The notes under the pieces were generated by a model, which was not told where the DNA came from, searched no databases, and saw only the letters and a list, made by a program, of their open reading frames with translations. Shown piece by piece: positions 1 to 8,485 of a DNA stretch of 64,000 nucleotides. The translations under genes and the position numbers were made by a program. This stretch comes from RUG11198 sp036342255 (GTDB lineage Bacteria > Bacillota_I > Bacilli_A > RF39 > UBA660): contig JAZAUS010000001.1 in NCBI GenBank assembly GCA_036342255.1, positions 62,001-126,000 of the forward strand, read 5' to 3'. Every line of letters begins with the position of its first letter. Position 1 is the first letter of the stretch.

Positions 1-300
1 ATACTTAATAATCCTAAGATGTTATATGTAATGAAAGAAGAGAATCTTAAAAATATAATTAATAAGTTGAATAAAGAGATAGATATTGTATATAATTATA
101 AGAAAAATTATATGGATAATATTGTTAGTAAATTAATGGTGTTAAATCCTCTTAGTACTATTAGTAGAGGATATACGATTACGAGAAGTGAAGGAAAAGT
201 AATTAGTAGTATAAGAGATATAAAGAAGGATAGTAATATAAATATTGAATTAAGAGATGGCATCATAGATGCTATTGTAGAAGGGATAAGTGAGAAATAA
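1..300 (+). CDS. xseA: Exodeoxyribonuclease VII large subunit, C-terminal end (partial)
   Basis: The frame is open from the first base, so only the last 99 residues are present. Together with XseB it forms exonuclease VII, which degrades single-stranded DNA to oligonucleotides. The visible part is the family's C-terminal region: a coiled-coil stretch, then a LNPLSTISRGYTI segment, a GKVISS motif and the closing beta element ending in DGIIDAIVEG. This pattern is typical of XseA just before its stop. The stop codon overlaps the xseB start (TAATG), indicating translational coupling. The nuclease core lies upstream of the window. Confidence 0.9.
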   Translation: MLNNPKMLYVMKEENLKNIINKLNKEIDIVYNYKKNYMDNIVSKLMVLNPLSTISRGYTITRSEGKVISSIRDIKKDSNINIELRDGIIDAIVEGISEK

Positions 301-530
301 TGGCTGCTATAAAGAAAGAAATGTCTTTTGAAGATAAGATAAAAAAATTAGAAAGTATAGTTAATGAATTAGAGAGTGGAGAAGTAAATTTAGATGATGC
401 TATTGCTAAATATACAGAAGCTATGAAATTATCTAAGGAGTGTTCTGAGAAACTTAATGAAGTTAGTGATAAGGTTAATAAAATATTAAATAGTGAGGGA
501 AAATTAGAGGATTTTGAAGTAAAAGAATGA
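300..530 (+). CDS. xseB: Exodeoxyribonuclease VII small subunit
   Basis: A 76-aa protein with the characteristic XseB pattern: MSFEDKIKKLESIVNELESG, then LDDAIAKYTEAMKL and a short helical tail. It is a small helical partner that binds XseA to make active exonuclease VII. The ATG overlaps the xseA stop codon. A second in-frame ATG seven codons later (position 321) begins the conserved part, so a shorter product is possible. The gene overlaps ispD by 4 bp (ATGA), giving a coupled xseA-xseB-ispD unit. Confidence 0.93.
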   Translation: MAAIKKEMSFEDKIKKLESIVNELESGEVNLDDAIAKYTEAMKLSKECSEKLNEVSDKVNKILNSEGKLEDFEVKE

Positions 531-1207
531 TAAATAATAAAAAAGTAGTGGCTGTTATATTAGCAGCTGGTAATAGTATTAGATATGGTAAAAAAACTAA
601 TAAGAATTTTGAGATTATTAATGATAATTTAGTTATTTCATATAGTTTGGAAGTTTTTGATAATAATAAATATGTTGATGAATTGGTTGTGGCTATAAAA
701 AGTGATGAAGTAGCTTTAATGAATAGAATTATAGAAGGTTTAGGTTTAAAGAAAAAGATTAGAATGGTTATTGGTGGTAAAACAAGGAAGGATTCTGTTT
801 ATAATTGTATTAAAGAAATAGATACGGATATAGTTATTATTCATGATGGGGCTAGGCCTTTAATTAAGGATAGTTATGTTAATGAATGTATTGAAAATAT
901 TGGTAAATATAGTGGGGTAACTATTGGGGTTAAATCTAAAGATACGATAAAAATAACTGATGAAGATGGTATTGTTATTAATACTACTGATAGGAATAAT
1001 ACTTGGTTAGTACAAACACCTCAATGTTTTGATAATAAAGTTCTTATAAAAATGCATGAAAAATTTAAAAATGAAGATGCTTTTGATGATTGTTATTTAT
1101 TAGAAAAAGGTAATTATAAAGTAAAAGTAATAGAAGGGGATTATACTAATATTAAAATAACTAATCAAAGTGATTTAGAAATAGTTAAGAATTTGTTAAA
1201 AGGTTAG
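527..1207 (+). CDS. ispD: 2-C-methyl-D-erythritol 4-phosphate cytidylyltransferase
   Basis: IspD transfers CMP from CTP to methylerythritol phosphate in the non-mevalonate isoprenoid pathway. Visible signs are the N-terminal nucleotide-binding loop VILAAGNSIRYGK, the HDGARPL motif near residue 105, the LVQTPQCF motif and a closing TNIKITNQSDLEIV segment, which are landmarks of the family. At 226 aa the length is normal. The usual lysine-rich loop after the glycine is shortened compared with textbook IspD. It overlaps xseB by 4 bp and is followed by a strong hairpin terminator. Its presence implies the MEP pathway operates in this host. Confidence 0.92.
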   Translation: MINNKKVVAVILAAGNSIRYGKKTNKNFEIINDNLVISYSLEVFDNNKYVDELVVAIKSDEVALMNRIIEGLGLKKKIRMVIGGKTRKDSVYNCIKEIDTDIVIIHDGARPLIKDSYVNECIENIGKYSGVTIGVKSKDTIKITDEDGIVINTTDRNNTWLVQTPQCFDNKVLIKMHEKFKNEDAFDDCYLLEKGNYKVKVIEGDYTNIKITNQSDLEIVKNLLKG

Positions 1208-1230
1208 CATATTTCGCTAACCTTTTGTAT
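1198..1230 (+). terminator. Intrinsic terminator after ispD
   Basis: An 11-bp perfect stem (1198-1208 with 1216-1226), a 7-nt loop and a short T run. The left arm covers the ispD stop codon. Confidence 0.85.
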
Positions 1231-1239
1231 GCTAGTAAA

Positions 1240-1268
1240 TTGACAAATATTATTACTAATAATATAAT
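1240..1268 (+). promoter_or_regulatory. Consensus SigA-type promoter
   Basis: TTGACA at 1240-1245 and TATAAT at 1263-1268 with a 17-bp spacer, a perfect vegetative promoter just after the ispD terminator. It drives the 1293 gene and probably the ABC pair behind it. Confidence 0.9.
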
Positions 1269-1292
1269 TTTTATGAATGGATTGGTTATAAG

Positions 1293-2072
1293 ATGAGTAA
1301 GAAGAAAAGTATAAAAAATAAGATTAAGAATATTGGAATAGTTATTTTTATTATGTTTATTATTTTGGGAATAATAGATATATTTGATAAAATTAGCTAT
1401 GTATTTGAACCAAGTGATAATTATAATGAGGAAGATGTTTTTGCAAATAATAATTCTGGTTTGAAAAATTATGAAATTATTGAGAAGGGGAGATATCTTT
1501 ATGATAAGGCTAATGATATTTTTGAAGTTAGTGCTTTAAGGCCTTATTGTGGGTTTAGTGTTGAAGAATTATTAAGTCTTAGGACTACTAATTTTAATTA
1601 TGGTGATAATAATGTTGTTTATTATGATTCTTCATATTATAGTATGGATGAATTAGAGAAGGTTATAAAAAGTGTGTTGAATGATGAATTAACTAAGAAA
1701 GTGTTTAATAAGAAGTCTATAACATATGATGTTAGTAAACTTGCTCATGATAGAAATTTTGATTATGTTATGGATAAGGGTAAATTATATTGTAGAAAAC
1801 ATACTTTTAAAGGATGGGTTTCTTCATATTTAAATCATTATGATATAAGAGTCAAGAAAATTAGTTCAACTAAAATAGTATATGAGATAATGTCTTATTA
1901 TATAAATGATCTTGGTATGGAGAATAAAAAGTGTATTAATGGTGGAAAAAATGGGAAATTGAATGTTAATAATTGTAATAAAAAAGAATTTGATATAGAG
2001 AGTACAAAATTTATAATTGAGAAAAATATTGATAATGATTGGGTTGTTAATTATTTTGTGCTACATGATTAG
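1293..2072 (+). CDS. Membrane-anchored protein of unknown function
   Basis: Not recognised. The 259-aa product starts with a lysine-rich cytoplasmic tip followed by one hydrophobic helix (about residues 14-34), so the rest is expected outside the membrane. The outer part has an alpha/beta look and ends in DNDWVVNYFVLHD, a closing strand often seen in NTF2-like extracellular folds; that is only a resemblance. Four cysteines are scattered in it. It lies behind a perfect promoter and 15 nt before an ABC exporter pair, so it may be co-transcribed with them. The SD is weak. Confidence 0.75.
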   Translation: MSKKKSIKNKIKNIGIVIFIMFIILGIIDIFDKISYVFEPSDNYNEEDVFANNNSGLKNYEIIEKGRYLYDKANDIFEVSALRPYCGFSVEELLSLRTTNFNYGDNNVVYYDSSYYSMDELEKVIKSVLNDELTKKVFNKKSITYDVSKLAHDRNFDYVMDKGKLYCRKHTFKGWVSSYLNHYDIRVKKISSTKIVYEIMSYYINDLGMENKKCINGGKNGKLNVNNCNKKEFDIESTKFIIEKNIDNDWVVNYFVLHD

Positions 2073-2087
2073 AATGGAGGATAATTG

Positions 2088-3848
2088 ATGATAAAATTAC
2101 TTAAGAATTTTGATAGAAGAGACTGGTTGGTAGTGGCTTTGTCATTTTCTTTAATATGTTTGCAGGTGTGGTTAGAATTAAAAATGCCTGATTTTATGTC
2201 AGAGATAACAAAGCTTGTGCAAACAGAAGGCAGTAAAATGTATGATATTATGAATAATGGTTTGTATATGTTAATGTGTGCTATGGGAAGTATGTTAGCA
2301 ACTATTGCAGTTGGTTATTTAATATCTGGCTTGTCAGCATCTTTTTCTAGGAAAGTTAGAAAAAGATTATTTGATAAGACACTTGATTTGTCTATGGAAG
2401 AAGTTAAAAAATTTAAGACTAGTAGTTTAATTACAAGAACTACAAATGATATAACTCATGTAGAAATATTAATAGGTATGGGATTACAATTAATGATTAA
2501 ATCTCCAATTACGGCTCTTTGGGCTATATTTAAGATACATAATAAGAGTTGGCAATGGAGTGCTGTTACGGCTAGTGCAGTTGTAATACTATTATCTGTA
2601 GTTATATGTTTAATTATTATTGTTATACCTAAATTTAAGATTGTTCAAAAATTGACAGATAAGATTAATGATGTTACTAGGGAGAATCTTACAGGTATTA
2701 GAGTTGTAAGAGCTTTTAATGCTGAAAAATATCAAGAAAATAAATTTGATGATGTTAATGATAGACTTACAAGACAACAATTATTTAATCAAAGAGCTTT
2801 TGCAATAATGTCTCCTATTATGTATTTGGTTATGCATTCTTTAGCTTTAACAATATATTTTATAGGTGCTAAATTAATACAGGGAGCTATGATGGTAGAT
2901 AAATTAGCTATATTTGGAGATATGATAGTATTTTCATCATACGCTATGCAAATAATAATGTCTTTCTTAATGTTAGCTTTTATATTTGTAATGTTACCTA
3001 GAGCTAATGTTTCGGCTAAGCGTATTAATGAGGTTATGGATACAGAGATAAATATAAAGGATGGTAAGATTGTTAAAGATAAAAACAAATTAAAGGGAGT
3101 TGTAGAATTTAAAAATGTTTCTTTTAAGTATCCAGATGCAGAGGAATATTTGCTTAAGAATATTAATTTTATTGCTAATAAAGGTGAAACAGTAGCTTTT
3201 ATAGGTTCTACTGGTAGTGGTAAATCAACATTAATTAATTTAATTCCAAGGTTTTATGATGCTACTGATGGTGAAGTACTTATTGATGGAGTTAATGTTA
3301 AGGATTATAATTTAGAATTTTTACATAAGAAATTTGGCTATGTGCCACAAAAGGCTGTTATGTTTAATGGGACTGTTAAATCTAATATTTTATATGGTGA
3401 TAGTGGTAAAAAAATAACTGATAAGATGATTAAGGATGCTATTAGGGTGGCACAAGCTAGTGATTTTGTTTTGAAGATGGATAAAAAATATGATACTCAT
3501 ATAGCGCAAGGTGGTACTAATATAAGTGGTGGTCAAAAGCAAAGATTAGCTATGGCTAGAGCTATTGCTAGAGATCCAGAAATTTATATATTTGATGATT
3601 CTTTTTCAGCTTTGGATTATAAAACAGATGCTTTATTAAGAAGAGAATTAAAGAAGTATACGAAAGATGCTACTAGTTTAATAGTGGCTCAGAGAATTGG
3701 TACGATAATGAATGCTGATAAAATAATTGTTTTAGATAATGGAGAATGTGTTGGTGTTGGTACACATAAGGAATTACTTAAGAGTTGTGAAGTATATAAA
3801 CAAATAGCTTTATCACAATTTAAGGAGGAGGAATTATATAATGAATAA
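2088..3848 (+). CDS. Heterodimeric ABC exporter, subunit with degenerate ATPase site
   Basis: A 586-aa half-transporter with six N-terminal membrane helices and a C-terminal nucleotide-binding domain, of the BmrC/LmrC type (multidrug or lipid-like export). Walker A is GSTGSGKST (about residue 372) and the signature NISGGQKQR. After Walker B the catalytic glutamate is replaced by aspartate (IFDDSFSALD), and the H-loop histidine by glutamine (VAQR). These are the hallmarks of the non-hydrolysing partner. The start is ATG 2088 with GGAGG at 2076-2080, preferred over the TTG at 2085. It overlaps the next gene by 8 bp, as expected for an obligate pair. Confidence 0.92.
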   Translation: MIKLLKNFDRRDWLVVALSFSLICLQVWLELKMPDFMSEITKLVQTEGSKMYDIMNNGLYMLMCAMGSMLATIAVGYLISGLSASFSRKVRKRLFDKTLDLSMEEVKKFKTSSLITRTTNDITHVEILIGMGLQLMIKSPITALWAIFKIHNKSWQWSAVTASAVVILLSVVICLIIIVIPKFKIVQKLTDKINDVTRENLTGIRVVRAFNAEKYQENKFDDVNDRLTRQQLFNQRAFAIMSPIMYLVMHSLALTIYFIGAKLIQGAMMVDKLAIFGDMIVFSSYAMQIIMSFLMLAFIFVMLPRANVSAKRINEVMDTEINIKDGKIVKDKNKLKGVVEFKNVSFKYPDAEEYLLKNINFIANKGETVAFIGSTGSGKSTLINLIPRFYDATDGEVLIDGVNVKDYNLEFLHKKFGYVPQKAVMFNGTVKSNILYGDSGKKITDKMIKDAIRVAQASDFVLKMDKKYDTHIAQGGTNISGGQKQRLAMARAIARDPEIYIFDDSFSALDYKTDALLRRELKKYTKDATSLIVAQRIGTIMNADKIIVLDNGECVGVGTHKELLKSCEVYKQIALSQFKEEELYNE

Positions 3849-6198
3849 TGAAGAAAATAATGCTCCTAGAAGAAGACATATGGGTCCTCCTGGAAGAGGT
3901 ATTCCTGAGAAAGCTAAAGATTTTAAAGGTTCGATAAAAAGATTATTTAAAGAATTAAAAAGTTTTAGATTATTTATATATATATCTTTGATATTAGCCG
4001 CATTAGGGTCTATTTTGTCTATAATGGCTCCTAATAGATTGTCTGATTTAACAGATGAAATATCTAAGGGCTTAGTTGTTAATTCTAGTAATTTAGAAAA
4101 AGTAACAAAGAAGACAATGGCTAATATGAGTGAAGAAAAAATGGCTAAAATGATACCGGATATATTAAAAATGGATATTGGTAATGATAATATACAGAAG
4201 ATAATGATATCAAGTGATATTAGTAATGAAGATAAGACTAAATTTAGAAATATTCTTAGTGGTATGAAAGATAAAGATATGACTAAGATAATGGTAAATC
4301 TTGCTGATTTACCTGATAGTGTTTTAAAAAGAATTTTACCAGATAGTGAGTATGAAGGGGTTAAAGTATCTAGTGATGATAAGATAGCTCTTTTGAGAGC
4401 TATGGCAAATAAAGATAAAAAAAATATTAAATTGCCAGATACTATTAATAAGATATTTTTTAAGGAATATTCTATTGATGGTGTAAAAATAAGTAGTGAT
4501 GATCAGGTTAAGTTTTTAACTATAGCTTCTAAGATGAATAAGAAAGATAGTCCTAAGAAGTTGTATGGTTATATTGATAAAATGCCTAAGAGTATTAGAA
4601 AAGTAGTAGAACCTAAGATGGATAAGAAAGCTATTAATGGTATTGTTATGTTTTTGGTTATGTTATATGTTTGTAGTGCATTGTTTACTTATGTAGAATC
4701 TATTATAATGGCTACTGTATCTAATAAATTTGCTTATAAATTAAGAAATGATATATCTAATAAGATTAATAAGTTACCTCTTAAATATTTTGATAATCAT
4801 GCGATAGGTGATGTTTTATCTAGGGTTACTAATGATGTTGATATGATTGCTCAATCGATGAATCAATCATTAGCAACTTTAGTTAGTTCTTTAACTTTGT
4901 TTTTAGGAACTTTAATTATGATGTTTATTACTAATTGGATAATGGCCTTGACTGCTATAATAGCTAGTTTTATTGGATTTATATTTATGTTTATAGTGTT
5001 AGGTAAATCACAAAAATATTTTACGGCTAGGCAAGAGGAGTTAGGTAATTTAAATGGGCATATAGAAGAAGTATATTCAGGATTAAATGTTGTTAAAGTT
5101 TATAATGGAAAAAAGGAAGCTGATAGAATATTTGATGAGTATAATGAGAAAGTTTATGTTGCTAATAGGAAAAGTCAATTTTTATCTGGTTTGATGATGC
5201 CTATGATGGGATTTATTGGTAATTTTGGATATGTATGTGTATGTATTGTTGGAGCACTTTTGACTATGAATGATTATATTAGTTTTGGTGTTATAGTTGC
5301 TTTTATTACATATGTTAGATTATTTACTTCTCCTTTATCTCAAATTGCACAAGCTATGACTAGTATGCAATCAACGGCTGCTGCTAGTGAAAGAGTTTTT
5401 GAATTTATGGATGAAGAAGAGATGAGTAATGAGAAAAAATGTAGGGTAAGATTAGATAATAAAACAGCAAAAGGTAAGATAGTATTTGATAAGGTTGTAT
5501 TTAAATATGATGGAAATGATGAACCTACAATTAAGAATTTTAGTGCTAAAGTTAAACCTGGTCAAAAGATAGCTATTGTAGGTCCTACTGGTGCTGGTAA
5601 GACGACAATGGTTAATCTTCTTATGAAGTTTTATGATATTGATTCTGGTGATATTAAGATAGATGATATATCTATAAAGGAATTATCTAGAGAAAATATT
5701 CATAGTTTATTTACGATGGTTTTACAAGATACTTGGTTATTTAATGGAACTGTTAGAGATAATATTATATATAATCGTGATAATGTTAGTGAGGAGAAAC
5801 TTGATGAGGTATGTAGAGTAGTAGGACTTAGACATTTTATTAAAACATTACCAGAGGGTTATGATACGCAGGTTGCTGATAATGATAGTGTATCAGCAGG
5901 TCAAAGACAGCTATTGACAATAGCACGTGGTATGATAGAAGATGCTCCATTTTTAATATTGGATGAAGCTACATCTAATGTTGATACAAGAACAGAAGAA
6001 TTGGTACAAAAAGCTATGGATAAACTAATGGAAGGAAGAACATCTTTTATCATAGCACATAGATTATCAACAATTAAGAATGCAGATTTGATATTAGTTA
6101 TGCAAGATGGAAATATAGTTGAAACTGGTAATCATGAGGAATTGATTAAGAAGAATGGTTTTTATGCAGAATTATATAATTCACAGTTTGAATTATAA
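3841..6198 (+). CDS. Heterodimeric ABC exporter, catalytic subunit with large external insert
   Basis: A 785-aa half-transporter pairing with the preceding gene (BmrD/LmrD type). Walker A GPTGAGKTT is near residue 580. Walker B keeps the catalytic glutamate (LILDEATSNVD) and the H-loop is a normal AHR. The signature is degenerate, VSAGQRQLL instead of LSGGQ, so with the partner's aspartate it makes one dead and one working ATP site. Between the first and second membrane helices lies a lysine/aspartate-rich insert of about 190 residues (about 70-265) that should face outside. The short proline/arginine-rich N-terminus precedes the first helix. It is followed by a terminator. Confidence 0.92.
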   Translation: MNNEENNAPRRRHMGPPGRGIPEKAKDFKGSIKRLFKELKSFRLFIYISLILAALGSILSIMAPNRLSDLTDEISKGLVVNSSNLEKVTKKTMANMSEEKMAKMIPDILKMDIGNDNIQKIMISSDISNEDKTKFRNILSGMKDKDMTKIMVNLADLPDSVLKRILPDSEYEGVKVSSDDKIALLRAMANKDKKNIKLPDTINKIFFKEYSIDGVKISSDDQVKFLTIASKMNKKDSPKKLYGYIDKMPKSIRKVVEPKMDKKAINGIVMFLVMLYVCSALFTYVESIIMATVSNKFAYKLRNDISNKINKLPLKYFDNHAIGDVLSRVTNDVDMIAQSMNQSLATLVSSLTLFLGTLIMMFITNWIMALTAIIASFIGFIFMFIVLGKSQKYFTARQEELGNLNGHIEEVYSGLNVVKVYNGKKEADRIFDEYNEKVYVANRKSQFLSGLMMPMMGFIGNFGYVCVCIVGALLTMNDYISFGVIVAFITYVRLFTSPLSQIAQAMTSMQSTAAASERVFEFMDEEEMSNEKKCRVRLDNKTAKGKIVFDKVVFKYDGNDEPTIKNFSAKVKPGQKIAIVGPTGAGKTTMVNLLMKFYDIDSGDIKIDDISIKELSRENIHSLFTMVLQDTWLFNGTVRDNIIYNRDNVSEEKLDEVCRVVGLRHFIKTLPEGYDTQVADNDSVSAGQRQLLTIARGMIEDAPFLILDEATSNVDTRTEELVQKAMDKLMEGRTSFIIAHRLSTIKNADLILVMQDGNIVETGNHEELIKKNGFYAELYNSQFEL

Positions 6199-6200
6199 TA

Positions 6201-6227
6201 AAAAAACATATGTTTATATGTTTTTTT
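6201..6227 (+). terminator. Intrinsic terminator after ABC pair
   Basis: A 10-bp A-T-rich stem (6201-6210 with 6217-6226), a 6-nt loop and a T run. Confidence 0.8.
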
Positions 6228-6230
6228 TAG

Positions 6231-6258
6231 TTGATATTTTATAATATTGTGGTATAAT
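6231..6258 (+). promoter_or_regulatory. SigA-type promoter
   Basis: TTGATA at 6231-6236 and TATAAT at 6253-6258, 16-bp spacer, starting just after the terminator and serving the gene at 6290. Confidence 0.75.
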
Positions 6259-6289
6259 TTTTTGTAGAAATTTTTGGGAGTGTTATGTT

Positions 6290-7243
6290 ATGGAATTTGA
6301 TAAAAAATTTGAAAAGTTTTATGATGAATTAGTTAATGAAGAATCTCATTTTTCAAAATTGAAAAATGAGATGAAGAATGAAAGCTTAAGAAATATATTA
6401 GTTGTTAGTATATTGATAGTAATAGGTGTTGTAGTATTATTTTATGCTGTTAGTAATATGATTAATTCTTCTATGTATTATTTTGTTCCTATAGCTTATG
6501 TATTGATAGCATTTTTTATTAAGAATAAGTTTTGTGGAAATGATAAACAATTAGAATATATATTAAAATCTAAAGAAAGAATTATGAATGGAATTTTGAA
6601 ATTATCTGATAAAAATGCTGTTTATTATAAGAATAGTTCTATTGGTTCAGAGATTTATGATGAGGCGGAATTTGAAAAATATGATAGGTATACTTCTGAT
6701 TTTTCAGTTTTTGGAAAATTGAATAATGATTATAGTTATAATTTTGGAGATGTTAAAACGGAATACTTGGAAGGAAATGTGAAATATCATAAGTATACTA
6801 ATTTGTTTCAAGGGTTGTTTGTATATGTAGATTGTCCTAATAAATTTAAGGATTCAATATATATAAAAAATATGGATAATATATTTTTTAGAAAGACTGG
6901 GTATTATAAGGTGCCTTCTAAAAAGATGAAAGTTGAATTTGATTCATTAGATTTTGATAAGGAATTTGATGTTTATACTTCAAATAAGAAGGTAGTTATT
7001 GAGTTATTGAATTCAAATATTAGAGAAGTATTTATTAATTTTAGAAAAGAGATGAATATTAGGTTTGAGATGACTATTAAGGATGATAAAATATATTATA
7101 GATTCTTTTGTGGTAATTTTTTTAAAATTAATAAATATAGTAGTAATCCTTTGAATAAGAAGGCTATTTATAATTATTATAAGGCTATAGATTTTTGTTT
7201 ATCAATTAGTGAGAAGTTAATAGATGTGGCTGAAAAAATATAG
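6290..7243 (+). CDS. DUF3137-like membrane protein
   Basis: A 317-aa protein with two adjacent membrane helices near residues 32-52 and 60-80, flanked by cytoplasmic parts. The C-terminal half has the DUF3137 flow: a Y-x-S-x-IGSEIYDEAEF segment, a LFQGLFVYVDCP strand, and a later DFDKEFDVYTSN element before a final amphipathic tail. The function of that family is unknown. It stands alone between its own promoter and an untranslated stretch of about 200 bases that leads to the F1-like operon promoter. The family assignment is by pattern only. Confidence 0.65.
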   Translation: MEFDKKFEKFYDELVNEESHFSKLKNEMKNESLRNILVVSILIVIGVVVLFYAVSNMINSSMYYFVPIAYVLIAFFIKNKFCGNDKQLEYILKSKERIMNGILKLSDKNAVYYKNSSIGSEIYDEAEFEKYDRYTSDFSVFGKLNNDYSYNFGDVKTEYLEGNVKYHKYTNLFQGLFVYVDCPNKFKDSIYIKNMDNIFFRKTGYYKVPSKKMKVEFDSLDFDKEFDVYTSNKKVVIELLNSNIREVFINFRKEMNIRFEMTIKDDKIYYRFFCGNFFKINKYSSNPLNKKAIYNYYKAIDFCLSISEKLIDVAEKI

Positions 7244-7382
7244 TGTTTTAGAATAATTAGTAGTTTTTGTATAAAAAAGAAGAAAATGTTATGTAAATAT
7301 GTAGTTAAGAGATGTTTGTATTTTTAGGAATATAATCATCTTTTTTTCTTTTATTTTCTTGGATTAAACTTAGTTGTTTTCG

Positions 7383-7411
7383 TTGACAATGATGGTTATT
7401 TTTGCTATACT
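7383..7411 (+). promoter_or_regulatory. Promoter of the F1-like ATPase operon
   Basis: TTGACA at 7383-7388 and TATACT at 7406-7411 with a 17-bp spacer. Transcription should begin near 7418, only a few bases before the first in-frame ATG (7424), which argues for a start at 7445 or 7451. No other convincing promoter appears before 13318. Confidence 0.85.
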
Positions 7412-7444
7412 TTATATTAGAATATGGGAGAGTCCATATATGGA

Positions 7445-7705
7445 ATGGAGATGATTTTTTTGGAGACAGTACAAGCAGCAATTGCTAATGGAATTGGAAT
7501 AATGTTAGGGTTAGCATTTTTAGGTTTAGGAATTGGAGTAGGTCTTTTAGGAGGAAGAGTTGCTGAGGCAGTAGGAAGAAATCCTGAGACAAAGAATGAT
7601 GTTGTACATTCAATTATGACAATATTAATTATTACATCAGTATTTTTATTATTCTTATTTTTATTTAGTTTCTTCTTATTATTTTATAATCCTTTTGTAT
7701 CTTAA
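7445..7705 (+). CDS. F-type subunit c-like membrane protein lacking the ion-binding carboxylate
   Basis: Two-helix hairpin protein. Helix 1 has the glycine-rich c-subunit motif (LGLGIGVGLLGGRVAEA) and the polar loop GRNPE is intact. In helix 2 no acidic residue is present: aligned from the RNP loop to RQP of the E. coli subunit, the essential Asp/Glu position is occupied by serine. A ring of this protein could not carry protons or sodium in the usual way. Possible starts are 7424, 7445 and 7451. 7445 is chosen because the predicted transcript start leaves no leader for 7424, and a GGGAGAG (7426-7432) lies 12 nt upstream of 7445. First gene of the F1-like operon. Confidence 0.85.
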   Translation: MEMIFLETVQAAIANGIGIMLGLAFLGLGIGVGLLGGRVAEAVGRNPETKNDVVHSIMTILIITSVFLLFLFLFSFFLLFYNPFVS

Positions 7706-7719
7706 TTATTGTTGGATAA

Positions 7720-8484
7720 ATGTTTTATTTATTTTTAATTGCATGTTTTGTTATTTGTTTATTAGTTTTTTTTATGTTTTTGATATTAAGAAAGACGGTA
7801 AAGAAAATAAATACACAAACAAAACTGTATTTTGTTGATAAATCTCAAGAATATGATTATTTAATTAGCGAAAAAGTTGAAAAATTAAAGGAATTGGATG
7901 AAGAACTTAAGGAAAAAGAAATAAATAAAGGGAATAAAGTTGAAGGTAGTAATAATAATAATTTTGAGTTTGATTTTAATATTATTGATTTATTTAATAA
8001 TACGGAATATCAAGATAAGAATATTTTTGAATTAAATAAAAAGATAGATGAAAAGTTTAATATTGATACAGATATGCTTTTGAAAAAGTTTTTATCTTTT
8101 ATTGATGATGATTCTAAATATTTATTTTGTGAGAATTTAAAAAATAAATTTACTAGTGATGTTATTTATTCTTTAAAAATACTAACAGCTGAAGATTTGG
8201 ATGTTGAGATGAAGAAAATGCTTAGTGATGATGAGTATAAGCTATATAAATTATATACTGAAGTAAATACATCTGTTAGTATTGATGGTTTTATTGATTA
8301 TATAAATGAATTGATTGATTTGAATAATCCGTGTATTGTAGTTTATGTTGGAGATAAGAGTAAGAATTATGATCATATGAGTAAATATATAAAAACTATT
8401 TATTCTTCTGATATATATAAGGGGATAAAGATAAAATATCATAATAAAATTTATGACTATAGTTTGAATGAAAGGAATGTATAA
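7720..8484 (+). CDS. Probable b/delta-like stalk protein of the F1-like ATPase
   Basis: A 254-aa protein with one N-terminal membrane helix (about residues 2-24), then a charged helical stretch rich in Lys/Glu (about 40-75), then a soluble domain. The layout matches an F0 b subunit followed by a delta-like domain. The end (IYKGIKIKYHNKIYDYSL) resembles the closing strands of delta, where a G-x-x-I-x-x-x-x-x-x-I-D-x-S pattern is usual. Its place between the c-like and alpha genes is where b and delta sit in canonical operons. The assignment is inference; sequence conservation is weak. Confidence 0.55.
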   Translation: MFYLFLIACFVICLLVFFMFLILRKTVKKINTQTKLYFVDKSQEYDYLISEKVEKLKELDEELKEKEINKGNKVEGSNNNNFEFDFNIIDLFNNTEYQDKNIFELNKKIDEKFNIDTDMLLKKFLSFIDDDSKYLFCENLKNKFTSDVIYSLKILTAEDLDVEMKKMLSDDEYKLYKLYTEVNTSVSIDGFIDYINELIDLNNPCIVVYVGDKSKNYDHMSKYIKTIYSSDIYKGIKIKYHNKIYDYSLNERNV

Positions 8485-8485
8485 G

